Shown here one piece after another: positions 47,875-57,007 of a stretch of 64,000 bases of DNA. The stretch spans positions 12,501 to 76,500 of the forward strand of contig NZ_LKHP01000004.1 in assembly GCF_001440545.1 (NCBI RefSeq). Direction: 5' to 3'. Positions within the stretch are counted from its first letter, which is position 1. Each line of letters opens with the position of its first letter. The notes under the pieces were generated by a model. It was not told the DNA's origin and did no database searches. It worked only from the letters and a program-made list of their open reading frames with translations. The translations under genes were made by a program, and so were the position numbers. This DNA comes from Caloramator mitchellensis (lineage in GTDB: Bacteria > Bacillota > Clostridia > Clostridiales > Caloramatoraceae).

Positions 47875-49002
47875 TTATTTTATTACCTTATACATTTCAA
47901 GTAAAGTCTTTGTAATTCTGATTCTTAAAGCATTTACATTATTGAAATCCATTGCATTAATATAATATTTCTCTAGTTCATCATGCAGTTGCTTAATATT
48001 AGAATATATCTTCTTTGCCTTTCCTATTTCTTCGGCATATTCCTGTTCAATAGCTTTAATTGGCTCCTTGTCCTCATGGACTATTTCTGTATTTATACAT
48101 TCAAACATATCAACAAGCTTATCATTTCCATGAGGGTCAAATACATGTGGTGCTGTTCCATCTAGCAAAGCAAAATCAAGTTCCCTTATAACTATCATAT
48201 CAATACTTGAAGGGTCAAATGCACAATGATAAAACTCAACATCATAACCACTGTTTAAGGCAGCCTGTGCTATTTTTTTAGTCATTGTTGACTTACCTGT
48301 GCCCGGTCTTCCCTTTACGATATACCTATTCTTTATATCCTGAGTTAAATTTTCATAGAAGCATACTTGCCCTTGAGGCGTCATAGCCCCTGCAAATCTA
48401 TGCCATTCCTTTGATTTCTTATGCGTTCTTCCTCTAACAACTTCATTTATCAACTTTTCTGTAATCTCATCAGCCTTTTTAAAGTCCATTCCCTTTAAAT
48501 ATTCCTTTTCCCACTTGTCATGTATTCCCTTTGCGTTTTTCATATGCTTAAAAAACGATTTATATTGATTTTCTATCTCGTCAATGTAGAACTTAATAAT
48601 CTCTTTTCTACTTCTTAAATAGTCTATATCCCAGTATTCTCCAAAGTCTAAAAGTCTTTCAACTGCCCCTGGATATTTAGGGTCAATGACGTGTGGTGCG
48701 GTTCCATCGACGATTACAACATTTAAATCGTTAACAACAATTGCATCAAGTGAGTCTTTATCGGCCGAGCAATAAACAAAGTCAACGCTCATTCCCTCTT
48801 TAAGCAGGTCTTCACCAATAAGCCTCATAAAAGTTGATTTTCCTGTTCCAGGGCCTCCTTTTATAATATAAACCCTCTGAGCATCCCTTAGAACATAGTC
48901 AAAATAATTTACAAATCCAGCAGAAGTGTTTGCACTTGCAAGATAGTATCTTGATTTAACCATATTCTCCTCCAGAATAGAATTATGTTTTATAATATGC
49001 AA
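47875..49002 (-). CDS. Tandem P-loop ATPase (PRK06851-like)
   Basis: This 375-residue protein is an internal duplication. Each half has a Walker A motif (KGGPGTGKSTFM near 48-59, KGRPGTGKSTMT near 230-241), a short strand with a cysteine (DFVYCSADKDS and EFYHCAFDPSS) and the shared DGTAPHVIDP/DGTAPHVFDP. The function is unknown; the matching family is known only as a conserved Firmicute nucleotide-binding protein. It is a single gene, with nothing related beside it. The likely start is ATG 48969 (MVKSRYYLA), preceded by GGAGG; the longer frame reaches 49002. Confidence 0.75.
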   Translation of the reverse strand: MHIIKHNSILEENMVKSRYYLASANTSAGFVNYFDYVLRDAQRVYIIKGGPGTGKSTFMRLIGEDLLKEGMSVDFVYCSADKDSLDAIVVNDLNVVIVDGTAPHVIDPKYPGAVERLLDFGEYWDIDYLRSRKEIIKFYIDEIENQYKSFFKHMKNAKGIHDKWEKEYLKGMDFKKADEITEKLINEVVRGRTHKKSKEWHRFAGAMTPQGQVCFYENLTQDIKNRYIVKGRPGTGKSTMTKKIAQAALNSGYDVEFYHCAFDPSSIDMIVIRELDFALLDGTAPHVFDPHGNDKLVDMFECINTEIVHEDKEPIKAIEQEYAEEIGKAKKIYSNIKQLHDELEKYYINAMDFNNVNALRIRITKTLLEMYKVIK

Positions 49003-49131
49003 TTAGTTCAATAAAAGTTCCTTTTTATTTTCAATGCTTTTCCCTTCAAAATGCCTTTGTTATTTTTAAGAAACAAAAATATCAAATAGATCTTCTCAGA
49101 TGCTTAGATATTTTTGCATTTCCTATATTTA

Positions 49132-49506
49132 TTAACGCAATATAGTTCTTTTCTTTGTATCATAAGATTTGCCTGTTGCTTCCTTGATCCATTCATCGAT
49201 TAAATCCTTTGAAAAGTAGAGCTTACTATTTATTCTTATATATGGGAACATTCTTCCCGTAAAGACACTTTGTTCATGTAATATTTTTTCTTCTGTTGCA
49301 ATAATATCCATAATATCTTCTTCTGAAATACTTAGATATTCTGAAGCTTCAGATAATGTTAATAATTCCTTATTATATCTTGATTCTCTATATGCAAATT
49401 GTTTGCTTATATTTAATGCAGTATAACTTACAACTAAACTGGATATTAACAAGCATATTGATAAAAGAATAATGCTATAGAATAATTTACTATTTTTATT
49501 TTCCAT
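49132..49506 (-). CDS. Membrane-anchored protein with excisionase-like helix-turn-helix
   Basis: This protein of 124 residues starts at ATG 49506 (MENKNSK), seven bases after GGAGGG. One membrane segment (about 10-32, FYSIILLSICLLISSLVV) precedes LLTLSEASEYLSISEEDI, which looks like the MerR/excisionase (HTH_17) recognition helix pair, and YIRINSKLYFSKDLIDEWI, the typical end of such domains. A DNA-binding-like domain held at the membrane is unusual. The gene stands alone; no phage genes are near. Function unknown. Confidence 0.65.
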   Translation of the reverse strand: MENKNSKLFYSIILLSICLLISSLVVSYTALNISKQFAYRESRYNKELLTLSEASEYLSISEEDIMDIIATEEKILHEQSVFTGRMFPYIRINSKLYFSKDLIDEWIKEATGKSYDTKKRTILR

Positions 49507-49654
49507 TGAAATTCCCTCCAATTTACATATATTACAAATATTATTCTGTATAAATTAATATATGACTGCTAATTAATAGTAATGAGTATTTAAATTATTC
49601 TAAAAACGTTCTATAATAATAGTAAAGTTTCAATATTTTTTAGGGGTCGACATT

Positions 49655-50065
49655 ATGTATGATATTAGATTTCATGAGTATGATATTTTGAAAAACAACC
49701 AACTCAAATATGCTATAATAATGGCAAAGATGGACGATAAGTGGATTTTTGTAAGACACAAAGATAGAACAACCTGGGAAATTCCAGGTGGACATCGAGA
49801 AGAAAATGAACATATCGAGCAAGCAGCAGAGCGTGAATTGATTGAAGAAACTGGGGCAATTGATTTTACTATCAAACCTGTTTGTATATATTCAGTAAAA
49901 AATGAAGGTATCGAAACATTTGGGGCTTTATTTATTGCAGAAGTGTTTAAATTAGGTGAATTGCCTGATTTTGAAATAGCTGAAATTACTTTAAGTAAAA
50001 GCCTGCCTGATAACTTAACTTATCCAGCTATTCAACCTGTCTTATTTCATCATGTAATAAAATAA
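49655..50065 (+). CDS. NUDIX hydrolase
   Basis: This 136-residue protein has a complete Nudix box, GGHREENEHIEQAAEREL followed by IEETGA (about 46-69), which binds magnesium and cleaves nucleoside diphosphates linked to another group. The family includes 8-oxo-dGTP hydrolases and others, so the substrate is not known. AGGGG precedes the ATG. It is a single plus-strand gene closed by a hairpin. Confidence 0.9.
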   Translation: MYDIRFHEYDILKNNQLKYAIIMAKMDDKWIFVRHKDRTTWEIPGGHREENEHIEQAAERELIEETGAIDFTIKPVCIYSVKNEGIETFGALFIAEVFKLGELPDFEIAEITLSKSLPDNLTYPAIQPVLFHHVIK

Positions 50066-50086
50066 GCTGCCTAATTTAGCAGCTTA
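50063..50086. terminator. Bidirectional terminator
   Basis: The hairpin TAAGCTGC/GCAGCTTA is followed by CTTTTTTC on the plus strand and lies between the convergent NUDIX and PDZ genes, overlapping both stop codons. Confidence 0.75.
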
Positions 50087-51385
50087 CTTTTTTCTTCTTT
50101 TCTTTAATTTATCAAACAACCCTTTTCTGTCCTCTAATATAGGAACATTATACGAATATTTGGGAATTGTTAAAACGCCGAGTTCATTAACCCCATTCTG
50201 GTAATCCTTGTATTCATAGATTTTCCTATTTCCATCAATATCTAACACTTCAACCCATATAAAATTCACATAGTCATCAAATATGCTTATTACATCATCA
50301 AGTCCTTTGATAGGTCGATTATTTATAGAAACAATCAAATCGCCCGGCTGAATTCCCATTTTTCCAGCAGGTGAATTGGGCATGGAATCCAAAACAATAA
50401 CTCCATCTTCTCTTCTAACCCAGATTGGTTTTCCTTTTTTTTCTTTACTTCTTTCATAGAGAATTAACCCTTCATGTGCAATTGGTGAAAATAAAGCAGC
50501 TAATATTGTGAAAATAGGGTATTTTGTTGCCAACAAGGATAAAATAATTAAAGTTATGCTAAACACTGCTAAATGCAACGATGTTCTTTTTACTTTCCTT
50601 TCAACATTTGTTGTAACAGCAAAATCTCCATATCCCATCATAGCAAATACAGGTATTGCCATAAATACTGAATTTTTAACGTCTATTTGAACAAGTGTTG
50701 GTTTTACAAGCGGCCACCAGTCTGGAGTAGCGACTAAATCTCCGGCTGGAACATTTTGCATCATTAAGAAGAAGAAAATTAGTGGTATTGGCCAAAACCT
50801 TTGTATCAAGTAGATTCCTTGAATTTCATCATCCTTTTTAATAAAAGCTGGTATTGCAGACCTATGACCATCAAACCAAACTAAAACTGATTCAATAAGG
50901 TGCATAACTCCAACAATTGCAAGAAGAGAAGGGACATCTATTCTAATATATTCAAATGCATTAATAAATGATTCTGATGTGATTATACCCTTCTTAATCA
51001 AATAATCGCTAATAATTAGAAAAATGCTATATAAACCGCCGGAATATGATAGGCAAACATAACGGGGATTAATAATCAAAAGAACTAAGGATATTAAAAC
51101 AACTATTTCTAAACCTAAGCTCCTTGAAAAAGTTATTCCTACTGCAGTCATAAATACATTTCCTACGATTCCTGCTATAAGTCCAGCAAGTATTGATGTT
51201 ACCACCATATCCTTAACACTAAGTTTTGATTCACCGTAGTAAACTTCCCTCTGAAGTTGGTAGATTTTTTTATATTGACTATATAAAACAAATAAAAATG
51301 CCCAGGCAACAGGCTCAAAAATAAAACTTATAACACCCTGTGCATATGTTTTTACAGCAAATACAATTAGATTAATAAACCCCAT
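50084..51385 (-). CDS. Polytopic membrane protein with PDZ domain
   Basis: This protein of about 433 residues has eight or more hydrophobic segments over the first 300 residues and a PDZ domain at about 320-400 (DSMPNSPAGKMGIQPGDLIV, SINNRPIKGLDDVI). It starts at ATG 51385 (MGFINLIV), after GGAGG. The closest analogue by architecture is the PDZ protein next to CtpA in Bacillus (minJ), which links MinD to DivIVA. With ftsE-ftsX and ctpA upstream, a division role is plausible, not shown. Confidence 0.8.
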   Translation of the reverse strand: MGFINLIVFAVKTYAQGVISFIFEPVAWAFLFVLYSQYKKIYQLQREVYYGESKLSVKDMVVTSILAGLIAGIVGNVFMTAVGITFSRSLGLEIVVLISLVLLIINPRYVCLSYSGGLYSIFLIISDYLIKKGIITSESFINAFEYIRIDVPSLLAIVGVMHLIESVLVWFDGHRSAIPAFIKKDDEIQGIYLIQRFWPIPLIFFFLMMQNVPAGDLVATPDWWPLVKPTLVQIDVKNSVFMAIPVFAMMGYGDFAVTTNVERKVKRTSLHLAVFSITLIILSLLATKYPIFTILAALFSPIAHEGLILYERSKEKKGKPIWVRREDGVIVLDSMPNSPAGKMGIQPGDLIVSINNRPIKGLDDVISIFDDYVNFIWVEVLDIDGNRKIYEYKDYQNGVNELGVLTIPKYSYNVPILEDRKGLFDKLKKRRKK

Positions 51386-51410
51386 AACAAACCTCCATAA
51401 AAATGTTAGC

Positions 51411-51434
51411 AAAGGCCCGAAATCTATTCGGACC
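51411..51434 (-). terminator. Hairpin between ctpA and the PDZ gene
   Basis: AGGTCCGAA pairs with TTCGGGCCT (one G-T pair). No T-run follows, so it may only attenuate or stabilise RNA. Confidence 0.4.
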
Positions 51435-51462
51435 TTATTAATATCAGATATTATATTATCGT

Positions 51463-52662
51463 CTATTGTAACTTAGCCTTTAGCACTTCTAAGGCCTTTT
51501 TAATCTGCATATCCTGTTCTAGAGTAGGCTCCTTTTCCTTTTGCTCCTTTGGCAAATCATATACTATGTCAGGCATAATTCCTTTACCTTGAATACATTC
51601 TCCATTTGGAGTATAATATCTTGCAATTGTAACCTTTACACCTGTTCCATCCTTTAAATCGATTATGTTTTGAACAAGGCCTTTACCAAAAGTCTTTGTT
51701 CCAATCAATGTTCCTGCTTTAAAATCTCTTATAGCCCCAGATAGTATCTCTGAAGCACTTGCACTTCCTTCATTTACAAGCACGGCAAGTGGTAATCCTA
51801 GATTATCGGGTTGGGATTTCCAAGATTCTTTTTCACCTTTATTGTCAATAGTATAAACAATAGTTCCCTGCGGTAATAACATATCAGCTATAGCTACAGA
51901 TTCATCCAAAAGTCCACCTGGATTATCACGCAAATCTAATACCAATCCTTTAATGTTTTGATTTTTCAATGAATCGAGTGCCTTTTTAAATTCGCTTGCT
52001 GTATTTTCGTCAAATGATGTTATCCTTATATATCCTATATTCCCATCTAACACTTGGCTCTTAACTGTCTTGAGAACAATTATTTCTCTTGTGATCTCAT
52101 AGTCCTTAACCCCTCTACCCTCGCGGAAGATAGTCAATATAACCTTTGTTCCTTCTTTTCCCCTCATCATTGTAACTGCCTTGTCTATATCCTTCGCAGA
52201 TATTTCTTTTCCATCAACTTTTAAAATTACATCCCCTGCTTTGATACCAAGCCTTTCAGCAGGTCCATCTTCTATTGGAGCTACAACTGTTAATTTACCT
52301 TCCTTTTCTCCAACAACAATGCCTACACCACCATAGGTCCCCCTTGTTTGAGTCAAAAGTTCTTCGTATTGTTTTTTATCAAGATATACAGTATACGGAT
52401 CGCCTATTGAATCAACCATTCCTGAAATTGCGCCATCAACAAGAGTGTTTTGATTTATCTCGTTTTTATCAACATAATTACTCTTAACTATGTTTTCAAC
52501 TTTTATTAATTTTTCATACTTTTTTATAAACTCGTATTCAGTTCCAGACACTAGCCTTTTGCCACCTATGAATGGTATCTGGACAAATATTAGAAAAGCT
52601 GCAGTAATTAAGTTTGTAACAACTACGGCTATTACTGCATTTTTAAGTTTAATATTTTTCAT
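51463..52662 (-). CDS. ctpA: C-terminal processing protease, S41 family
   Basis: This 399-residue enzyme has an N-terminal membrane segment (about 9-30), a PDZ domain (about 95-180, APIEDGPAERLGIKAGDVIL) and an S41 protease domain. The catalytic serine is in NEGSASASEILSGA and the lysine in GTKTFGKGLVQ. It cleaves proteins from their C-terminus at the cell surface. In Bacillus, CtpA-type proteases sit beside ftsX and minJ. GAGGTG precedes the ATG. Confidence 0.95.
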   Translation of the reverse strand: MKNIKLKNAVIAVVVTNLITAAFLIFVQIPFIGGKRLVSGTEYEFIKKYEKLIKVENIVKSNYVDKNEINQNTLVDGAISGMVDSIGDPYTVYLDKKQYEELLTQTRGTYGGVGIVVGEKEGKLTVVAPIEDGPAERLGIKAGDVILKVDGKEISAKDIDKAVTMMRGKEGTKVILTIFREGRGVKDYEITREIIVLKTVKSQVLDGNIGYIRITSFDENTASEFKKALDSLKNQNIKGLVLDLRDNPGGLLDESVAIADMLLPQGTIVYTIDNKGEKESWKSQPDNLGLPLAVLVNEGSASASEILSGAIRDFKAGTLIGTKTFGKGLVQNIIDLKDGTGVKVTIARYYTPNGECIQGKGIMPDIVYDLPKEQKEKEPTLEQDMQIKKALEVLKAKLQ

Positions 52663-52729
52663 AAAAACACCTCGATTGTCATTTCTTCTCTTGTTATTAT
52701 ATTATTTTTTTATCACTTTTATTAAAAAT

Positions 52730-53896
52730 TTATTGTCCAACAATATAATATGGTTTTGGGTCAACAGGATTACCGTTAATTCTTACTTCAAAGTGCAAAT
52801 GAGGTCCGGTCGATCTTCCTGAACTTCCTGACTTAGCTATCATATCCCCTTTGTCCACTTTTTGACCTTCATGAACAAGCAGTTTTGAACAATGGGCATA
52901 AAGAGATGTTACACCACCGCCATGGTCAATAACAACGGTATAACCATAGCCATTCATATAGCTTGCAATTAAAACTTCTCCGTCCGACATTGCATATATT
53001 GGTGTCCCAGTTGGAACTCCTATATCTATTCCTGTATGCATTTTATATTTTTTTAATATCGGATGAAACCTATTGCCGTAATCAGATGTAAGTTTAGGCA
53101 TATAACCAATATCGCTGACTTTTAAAATACCTGTTTTTGAACCTGAGTATTTTCCAGAACCTCCATTTTTCTTAGCCAACTTCTCCTGTAAAGCCCTAAT
53201 CTGAGCTTCAAGTGCCTTAGATTCCTTCAATTCTTCATCAAGCATCTTTTCTAGTTCCTCTTGGTTTTCCTCAAGCTTCTTATAGTATCCCTTTTGCTCT
53301 TCTGTAGCCTTTGCTACCTCATACTTCTTATTTATTTGTTCCTGTTGTAAAGATAGTAATTGTTTTTTTTGGCTTTCAAGCAATTGTTTCTTACTTTTTA
53401 TATTTTCTTGTTTTTCCTTCATCTCCAACAATAAATTTTTATCGTAATCTATAATCTTATTAAATATTTCATATTTAGAAATAAAATCGGAAAAGCTCTC
53501 AGCAGCGAACAATACATCAAGATATCCTAATGAACCTTCCATATAGAGTGCTCTTAACCTTTTAGCATAAAGTTCCTTTTCATTGTCAAAGTCCTTAATT
53601 GCATTTTCAAGCTCGTTATTAGTAATATTTATTTCTGCCTTTTTGTTTTGTATTTTATCATCTAAATCATATATCTGATTTTGCAAATTATTAATCTTTT
53701 TTTCAAAGTCCTTTATTTTCTGCAAAACATCTTCTTTTTCTTCTTTTATATTTCCTATTTTCTTTTTCAAGTTATTTATATTAGCCTTAACATCATTCAA
53801 TTGATTTTTCTTATTTGATAGTTCATCTGCATTGGCACTTGTTAATCCAAATGCAAAAATAATCAATAAAGCAAACGCAACTAATCTTTTGTTCAA
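52730..53896 (-). CDS. M23 murein hydrolase with coiled coil (EnvC/CwlO-like)
   Basis: This 388-residue protein starts at TTG 53896 after AAGGGGGG. A signal peptide (about 1-24) is followed by a long coiled coil (about 25-245) and an M23 peptidase domain (about 265-388). The zinc ligands are visible in HTGIDIGVPTG and HLHFEVRING, so it is probably an active endopeptidase, unlike E. coli EnvC. FtsEX activates such proteins, and ftsE-ftsX lie directly upstream. Its job is to cut peptidoglycan during growth and division. Confidence 0.93.
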   Translation of the reverse strand: MNKRLVAFALLIIFAFGLTSANADELSNKKNQLNDVKANINNLKKKIGNIKEEKEDVLQKIKDFEKKINNLQNQIYDLDDKIQNKKAEINITNNELENAIKDFDNEKELYAKRLRALYMEGSLGYLDVLFAAESFSDFISKYEIFNKIIDYDKNLLLEMKEKQENIKSKKQLLESQKKQLLSLQQEQINKKYEVAKATEEQKGYYKKLEENQEELEKMLDEELKESKALEAQIRALQEKLAKKNGGSGKYSGSKTGILKVSDIGYMPKLTSDYGNRFHPILKKYKMHTGIDIGVPTGTPIYAMSDGEVLIASYMNGYGYTVVIDHGGGVTSLYAHCSKLLVHEGQKVDKGDMIAKSGSSGRSTGPHLHFEVRINGNPVDPKPYYIVGQ

Positions 53897-53916
53897 TTTA
53901 GAACCCCCCTTAAAAC

Positions 53917-54810
53917 TTATGATACGAGATAACGTTTAACAGCAAGAAAACTTCCAAAACCTCCAATTGCAATCCCGCCAATTAAAAATTTCGTATACAT
54001 AAACTGAATTAAATCTCCTGATTTCACTAAAGAAAATAGAACTATATCTGTAGAAATGTTTGACACAACGTAACTGTATCCTAAATAAAGCACAGCTATT
54101 GAAGTAGCAGCTCCTAGAAGTCCTAATGAAATGCCTTCTATAATAAAAGGCCAATTAATAAACCAATCCGTCGCACCAATATATTTCATTATGCTTATTT
54201 CTCTTCTTCTTGCATATACTGCTAATTTTATAGTATTCGAAATAAGAAAAGCTGCTATTGTCCCTAATAATCCCATAAGAACATAGCTTGCAATTTTTAT
54301 AAGATTGGTAAATTTAATTAGCTTTTCAACTATGCCTTTACCGTCATAAATTTTTTCTACGCCGCTTAGAATGGATATTTTTTTTGATACATTTGAAATA
54401 TACTCTGGCTTTACAACTCTAACTATAAATGATTGTGGTAAAGGATTCTCCATTTCAAAGCCTTCAGCTATAGATTTGTTTTCGCCCAGCTTTTTCTTTA
54501 ATTCCTCAAGTGCTTGTTCTTTTGAAATATAAGTGACTTCTTTAACTCCATCTATACTCCTAATCTCATTTTCAAGGTTATTTTTTTGAAGCGTTGTAAC
54601 TTCATCCTTTAAATATACCTTTATTTCAAGAGTTTGACCTATCTCTTTAACTGCGCTATTAACATTTAATGTTAAAGTCATAAAAATTCCTAATATGAAT
54701 AAAGATGCCGCAACAGTGCTGATAGAAGCAACAGCCATAACCCTGTTTCTTATAATATTTTTAAACCCTTCGACGAAATAATATTTTAATCTTCTAATCT
54801 TCATAGCCAT
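53917..54810 (-). CDS. ftsX: Cell division protein FtsX
   Basis: This protein of about 297 residues has one membrane segment (about 20-45), a large extracellular loop, and three more segments in the C-terminal half. The loop reads IEVYLKDEVTTLQ-type strands and would hold the hydrolase. The start is ATG 54810, or 54804 two codons later; both overlap the end of ftsE. FtsX with FtsE passes ATP-driven signals to the M23 hydrolase encoded just downstream. Confidence 0.95.
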   Translation of the reverse strand: MAMKIRRLKYYFVEGFKNIIRNRVMAVASISTVAASLFILGIFMTLTLNVNSAVKEIGQTLEIKVYLKDEVTTLQKNNLENEIRSIDGVKEVTYISKEQALEELKKKLGENKSIAEGFEMENPLPQSFIVRVVKPEYISNVSKKISILSGVEKIYDGKGIVEKLIKFTNLIKIASYVLMGLLGTIAAFLISNTIKLAVYARRREISIMKYIGATDWFINWPFIIEGISLGLLGAATSIAVLYLGYSYVVSNISTDIVLFSLVKSGDLIQFMYTKFLIGGIAIGGFGSFLAVKRYLVS

Positions 54811-55480
54811 AGACGCCCCTTTGCTCATCTCTTATTACTACACCCTTTTCAAGTGCAATAACCCTTTTTTTCATTCTGTCTACAATATCCTTTGCGTGGG
54901 TAGCCATTAGTATGGTTGTCCCACTCTTGCTTATCTCATTTAATAATTCCATAATGCTCCATGAATTGTCTGGATCTAAATTTCCAGTTGGTTCGTCGCA
55001 AATAATTATACTTGGATTATTTGCAAGTGCTCTTGCGATTGCAACTCTTTGCTGCTCTCCTCCAGATAATTGATGTGGATAAGATTTTTCTTTATTCAAA
55101 AGCCCAACCAATGCTAATAATTGAGGAACTCTCTTCTTTATCTCTCGTGATGATGCATCAGCAATCTCCATCGCAAATGCAACATTTTCATAAACAGTTT
55201 TATCAGATAAGAGTCTAAAATCCTGAAAAACCACCCCAATATTTCTTCTATAGAACGGAATCTTATTTCTTTTAAGTTGTGTAATATTTATTCCATTAAC
55301 TAAAATTTCTCCACTTGTTGGTTCAACTTCCTTCAACATTAGCTTAATAAAAGTTGTCTTACCTGCACCGCTTGGTCCTACAATGAATGCAAAATCACCC
55401 TTTTTTATATTTAAATTTATATTCGACAACGCTATGTGATTGTTTCCATAAACTTTTGACACGTTCCTAAATTCAATCAT
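54794..55480 (-). CDS. ftsE: Cell division ATP-binding protein FtsE
   Basis: This 228-residue ABC ATPase has Walker A GPSGAGKT (about 36-43), the signature LSGGEQQRV, Walker B IICDEPTGNLD and the switch histidine in ATHAKDIV. It pairs with FtsX at the septum. It is the first gene of the ftsE-ftsX-M23-ctpA-PDZ block. Confidence 0.97.
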   Translation of the reverse strand: MIEFRNVSKVYGNNHIALSNINLNIKKGDFAFIVGPSGAGKTTFIKLMLKEVEPTSGEILVNGINITQLKRNKIPFYRRNIGVVFQDFRLLSDKTVYENVAFAMEIADASSREIKKRVPQLLALVGLLNKEKSYPHQLSGGEQQRVAIARALANNPSIIICDEPTGNLDPDNSWSIMELLNEISKSGTTILMATHAKDIVDRMKKRVIALEKGVVIRDEQRGVYGYED

Positions 55481-55666
55481 ACAAACAACTCCTTATTTCG
55501 ACTTAAATACTATAAGTATTATACCACAAAATAATTAAAATTTAATAATTTTTATTCTACAAATTTTTTAACAAAAAGTTTACCCCTTAAATGATTTCGC
55601 AGCATATGTTTATCAAGATGCCACTTTGAAACCATATTAAGGGGACGCAAAACAATTATTTTAATA

Positions 55667-56515
55667 TCAATCAAAACTTTTAAATCCTTCGCCAAAAACC
55701 TCGTGAACATTACTTACTGTTATAAATGCTCTGTCATCAATCTCTTTAATGTATTCCCTTAATCTTATGAATTCTCTTCTGCTTAAGAGGACCACAAGCA
55801 TTTCTTTTTCTTCATTTGTAAATCCGCCCTTAGCATAATAAATCGTTAATCCTCTTCCAAGTTCATCCATTATAAATTTCTTTATTTCTTCATTTCTATA
55901 GCTTATTATCTTTACTTCCTTTACCATATTAATGCCCTGTATTACTTCATCGATTACAAAACCGTTTATAATCACACCAAGAAGAGCATACATACCCTTT
56001 TCTGCTCCAAAAGTAACTAATGCTCCTAAAGTAACAACTAAATCAGAAATTAATAGGGCTTTGCCTATATTAAAGTGAAAAAACTTATTTAAAATCTTTG
56101 CAATTATGTCAGTTCCACCTGTTGAAGCGTTCTGATTAAACACTATTCCCATTCCTGCACCAGATATAAGAATTCCATAAATAAGTTCTAGGAGTAAGTT
56201 ATTAGTCAGAGGCTGACTAATAGGGAAAAATTTTTCCATTATCCAAATAATTCCCGATAATCCCAAACTTGCATAAATTGTTTTTGCTCCAAAACTTGGT
56301 CCTATAAGTAGGAAGGCAACTATAAATAATACAAGGTTAGCAATAAGCATAAATGTTCCGACTGACAACGAAGGCACATAATAGTTTATTACCATAGCAA
56401 GACCGCTAACCCCTCCAGCAGCCAAATCGTTTGGAACAAGAAAATATACTATACCCGCTGCTACAAAAATAAGTCCTATTGTAATTAAAATATACTCCTT
56501 GATTTTCTTCATCAT
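55667..56515 (-). CDS. YitT-family membrane protein
   Basis: This 282-residue protein has five or six membrane segments and a C-terminal DUF2179 domain (about 205-280, IISYRNEEIKKFIMDELGRG). The YitT family is common in Firmicutes and its transport function is unknown. The segment GIVFNQNASTGGTDIIAKIL is a family hallmark. It overlaps the small upstream membrane gene by four bases (ATGA), so the two are coupled. The 186-base gap before ftsE holds nothing recognisable. Confidence 0.9.
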   Translation of the reverse strand: MMKKIKEYILITIGLIFVAAGIVYFLVPNDLAAGGVSGLAMVINYYVPSLSVGTFMLIANLVLFIVAFLLIGPSFGAKTIYASLGLSGIIWIMEKFFPISQPLTNNLLLELIYGILISGAGMGIVFNQNASTGGTDIIAKILNKFFHFNIGKALLISDLVVTLGALVTFGAEKGMYALLGVIINGFVIDEVIQGINMVKEVKIISYRNEEIKKFIMDELGRGLTIYYAKGGFTNEEKEMLVVLLSRREFIRLREYIKEIDDRAFITVSNVHEVFGEGFKSFD

Positions 56516-56877
56516 ATTAGCCCACCCCTTCTTTCAATGATGAAATGCAATAACATTCCTGTAGTGGTTATGGCTATTGCTATAAATAAAATTACTAATC
56601 CTAAATTTAATACCTTAAAATGCTCTTTCCATTCATCCTCATATTCAAGTGGTCTTGTTGCATTCCTCTGCATAAAAAAAGCAGCGCTTAGAAACAAAGT
56701 AAAAATTCCTACATAATACAATGCGTTTTTAATAAAAAACAATGTGCTGTTTATTTCACCCCTATACAAAAACAAACATATTACCCAGGAAATTGACACT
56801 AAAACTAAAGAAATTCCAGCGCCTATTGCCATAGATATGATAATATCTCTAAACAAACCTTTAAACCTGCTCATCAT
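56512..56877 (-). CDS. Small membrane protein coupled to YitT gene
   Basis: This 121-residue protein has three clear hydrophobic segments (about 12-36, 45-68, 88-112). The short loop MQRNATRPLEYEDEWKEH is charged. I do not recognise a family. Its stop overlaps the YitT-type gene start, and a GGGGG site precedes the ATG (MM at the start; either may be used). The close coupling suggests a joint membrane role with YitT. Confidence 0.65.
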   Translation of the reverse strand: MMSRFKGLFRDIIISMAIGAGISLVLVSISWVICLFLYRGEINSTLFFIKNALYYVGIFTLFLSAAFFMQRNATRPLEYEDEWKEHFKVLNLGLVILFIAIAITTTGMLLHFIIERRGGLI

Positions 56878-56971
56878 AATCCCCCTGCATTAAAAACAAT
56901 TTCTCATAAATTATTTATATCACAGTTTTGAATATATAACAACCCTGCGAAATATATGATTAAAATACAAA

Positions 56972-57000
56972 TGAGGTTGCAAAGATAAGATGCAACCTCA
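56972..57000 (-). terminator. Transketolase operon terminator
   Basis: The hairpin TGAGGTTGCA/TGCAACCTCA follows the last transketolase gene and is trailed by TTTGTATTTT on the minus strand. Confidence 0.85.
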
Positions 57001-57007
57001 TAAAACT

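Noticed and set aside
52275-52487. Plus-strand frames within ctpA and other core genes
   Set aside because: They have no ribosome sites and no motifs, and lie fully inside well-supported genes on the other strand.
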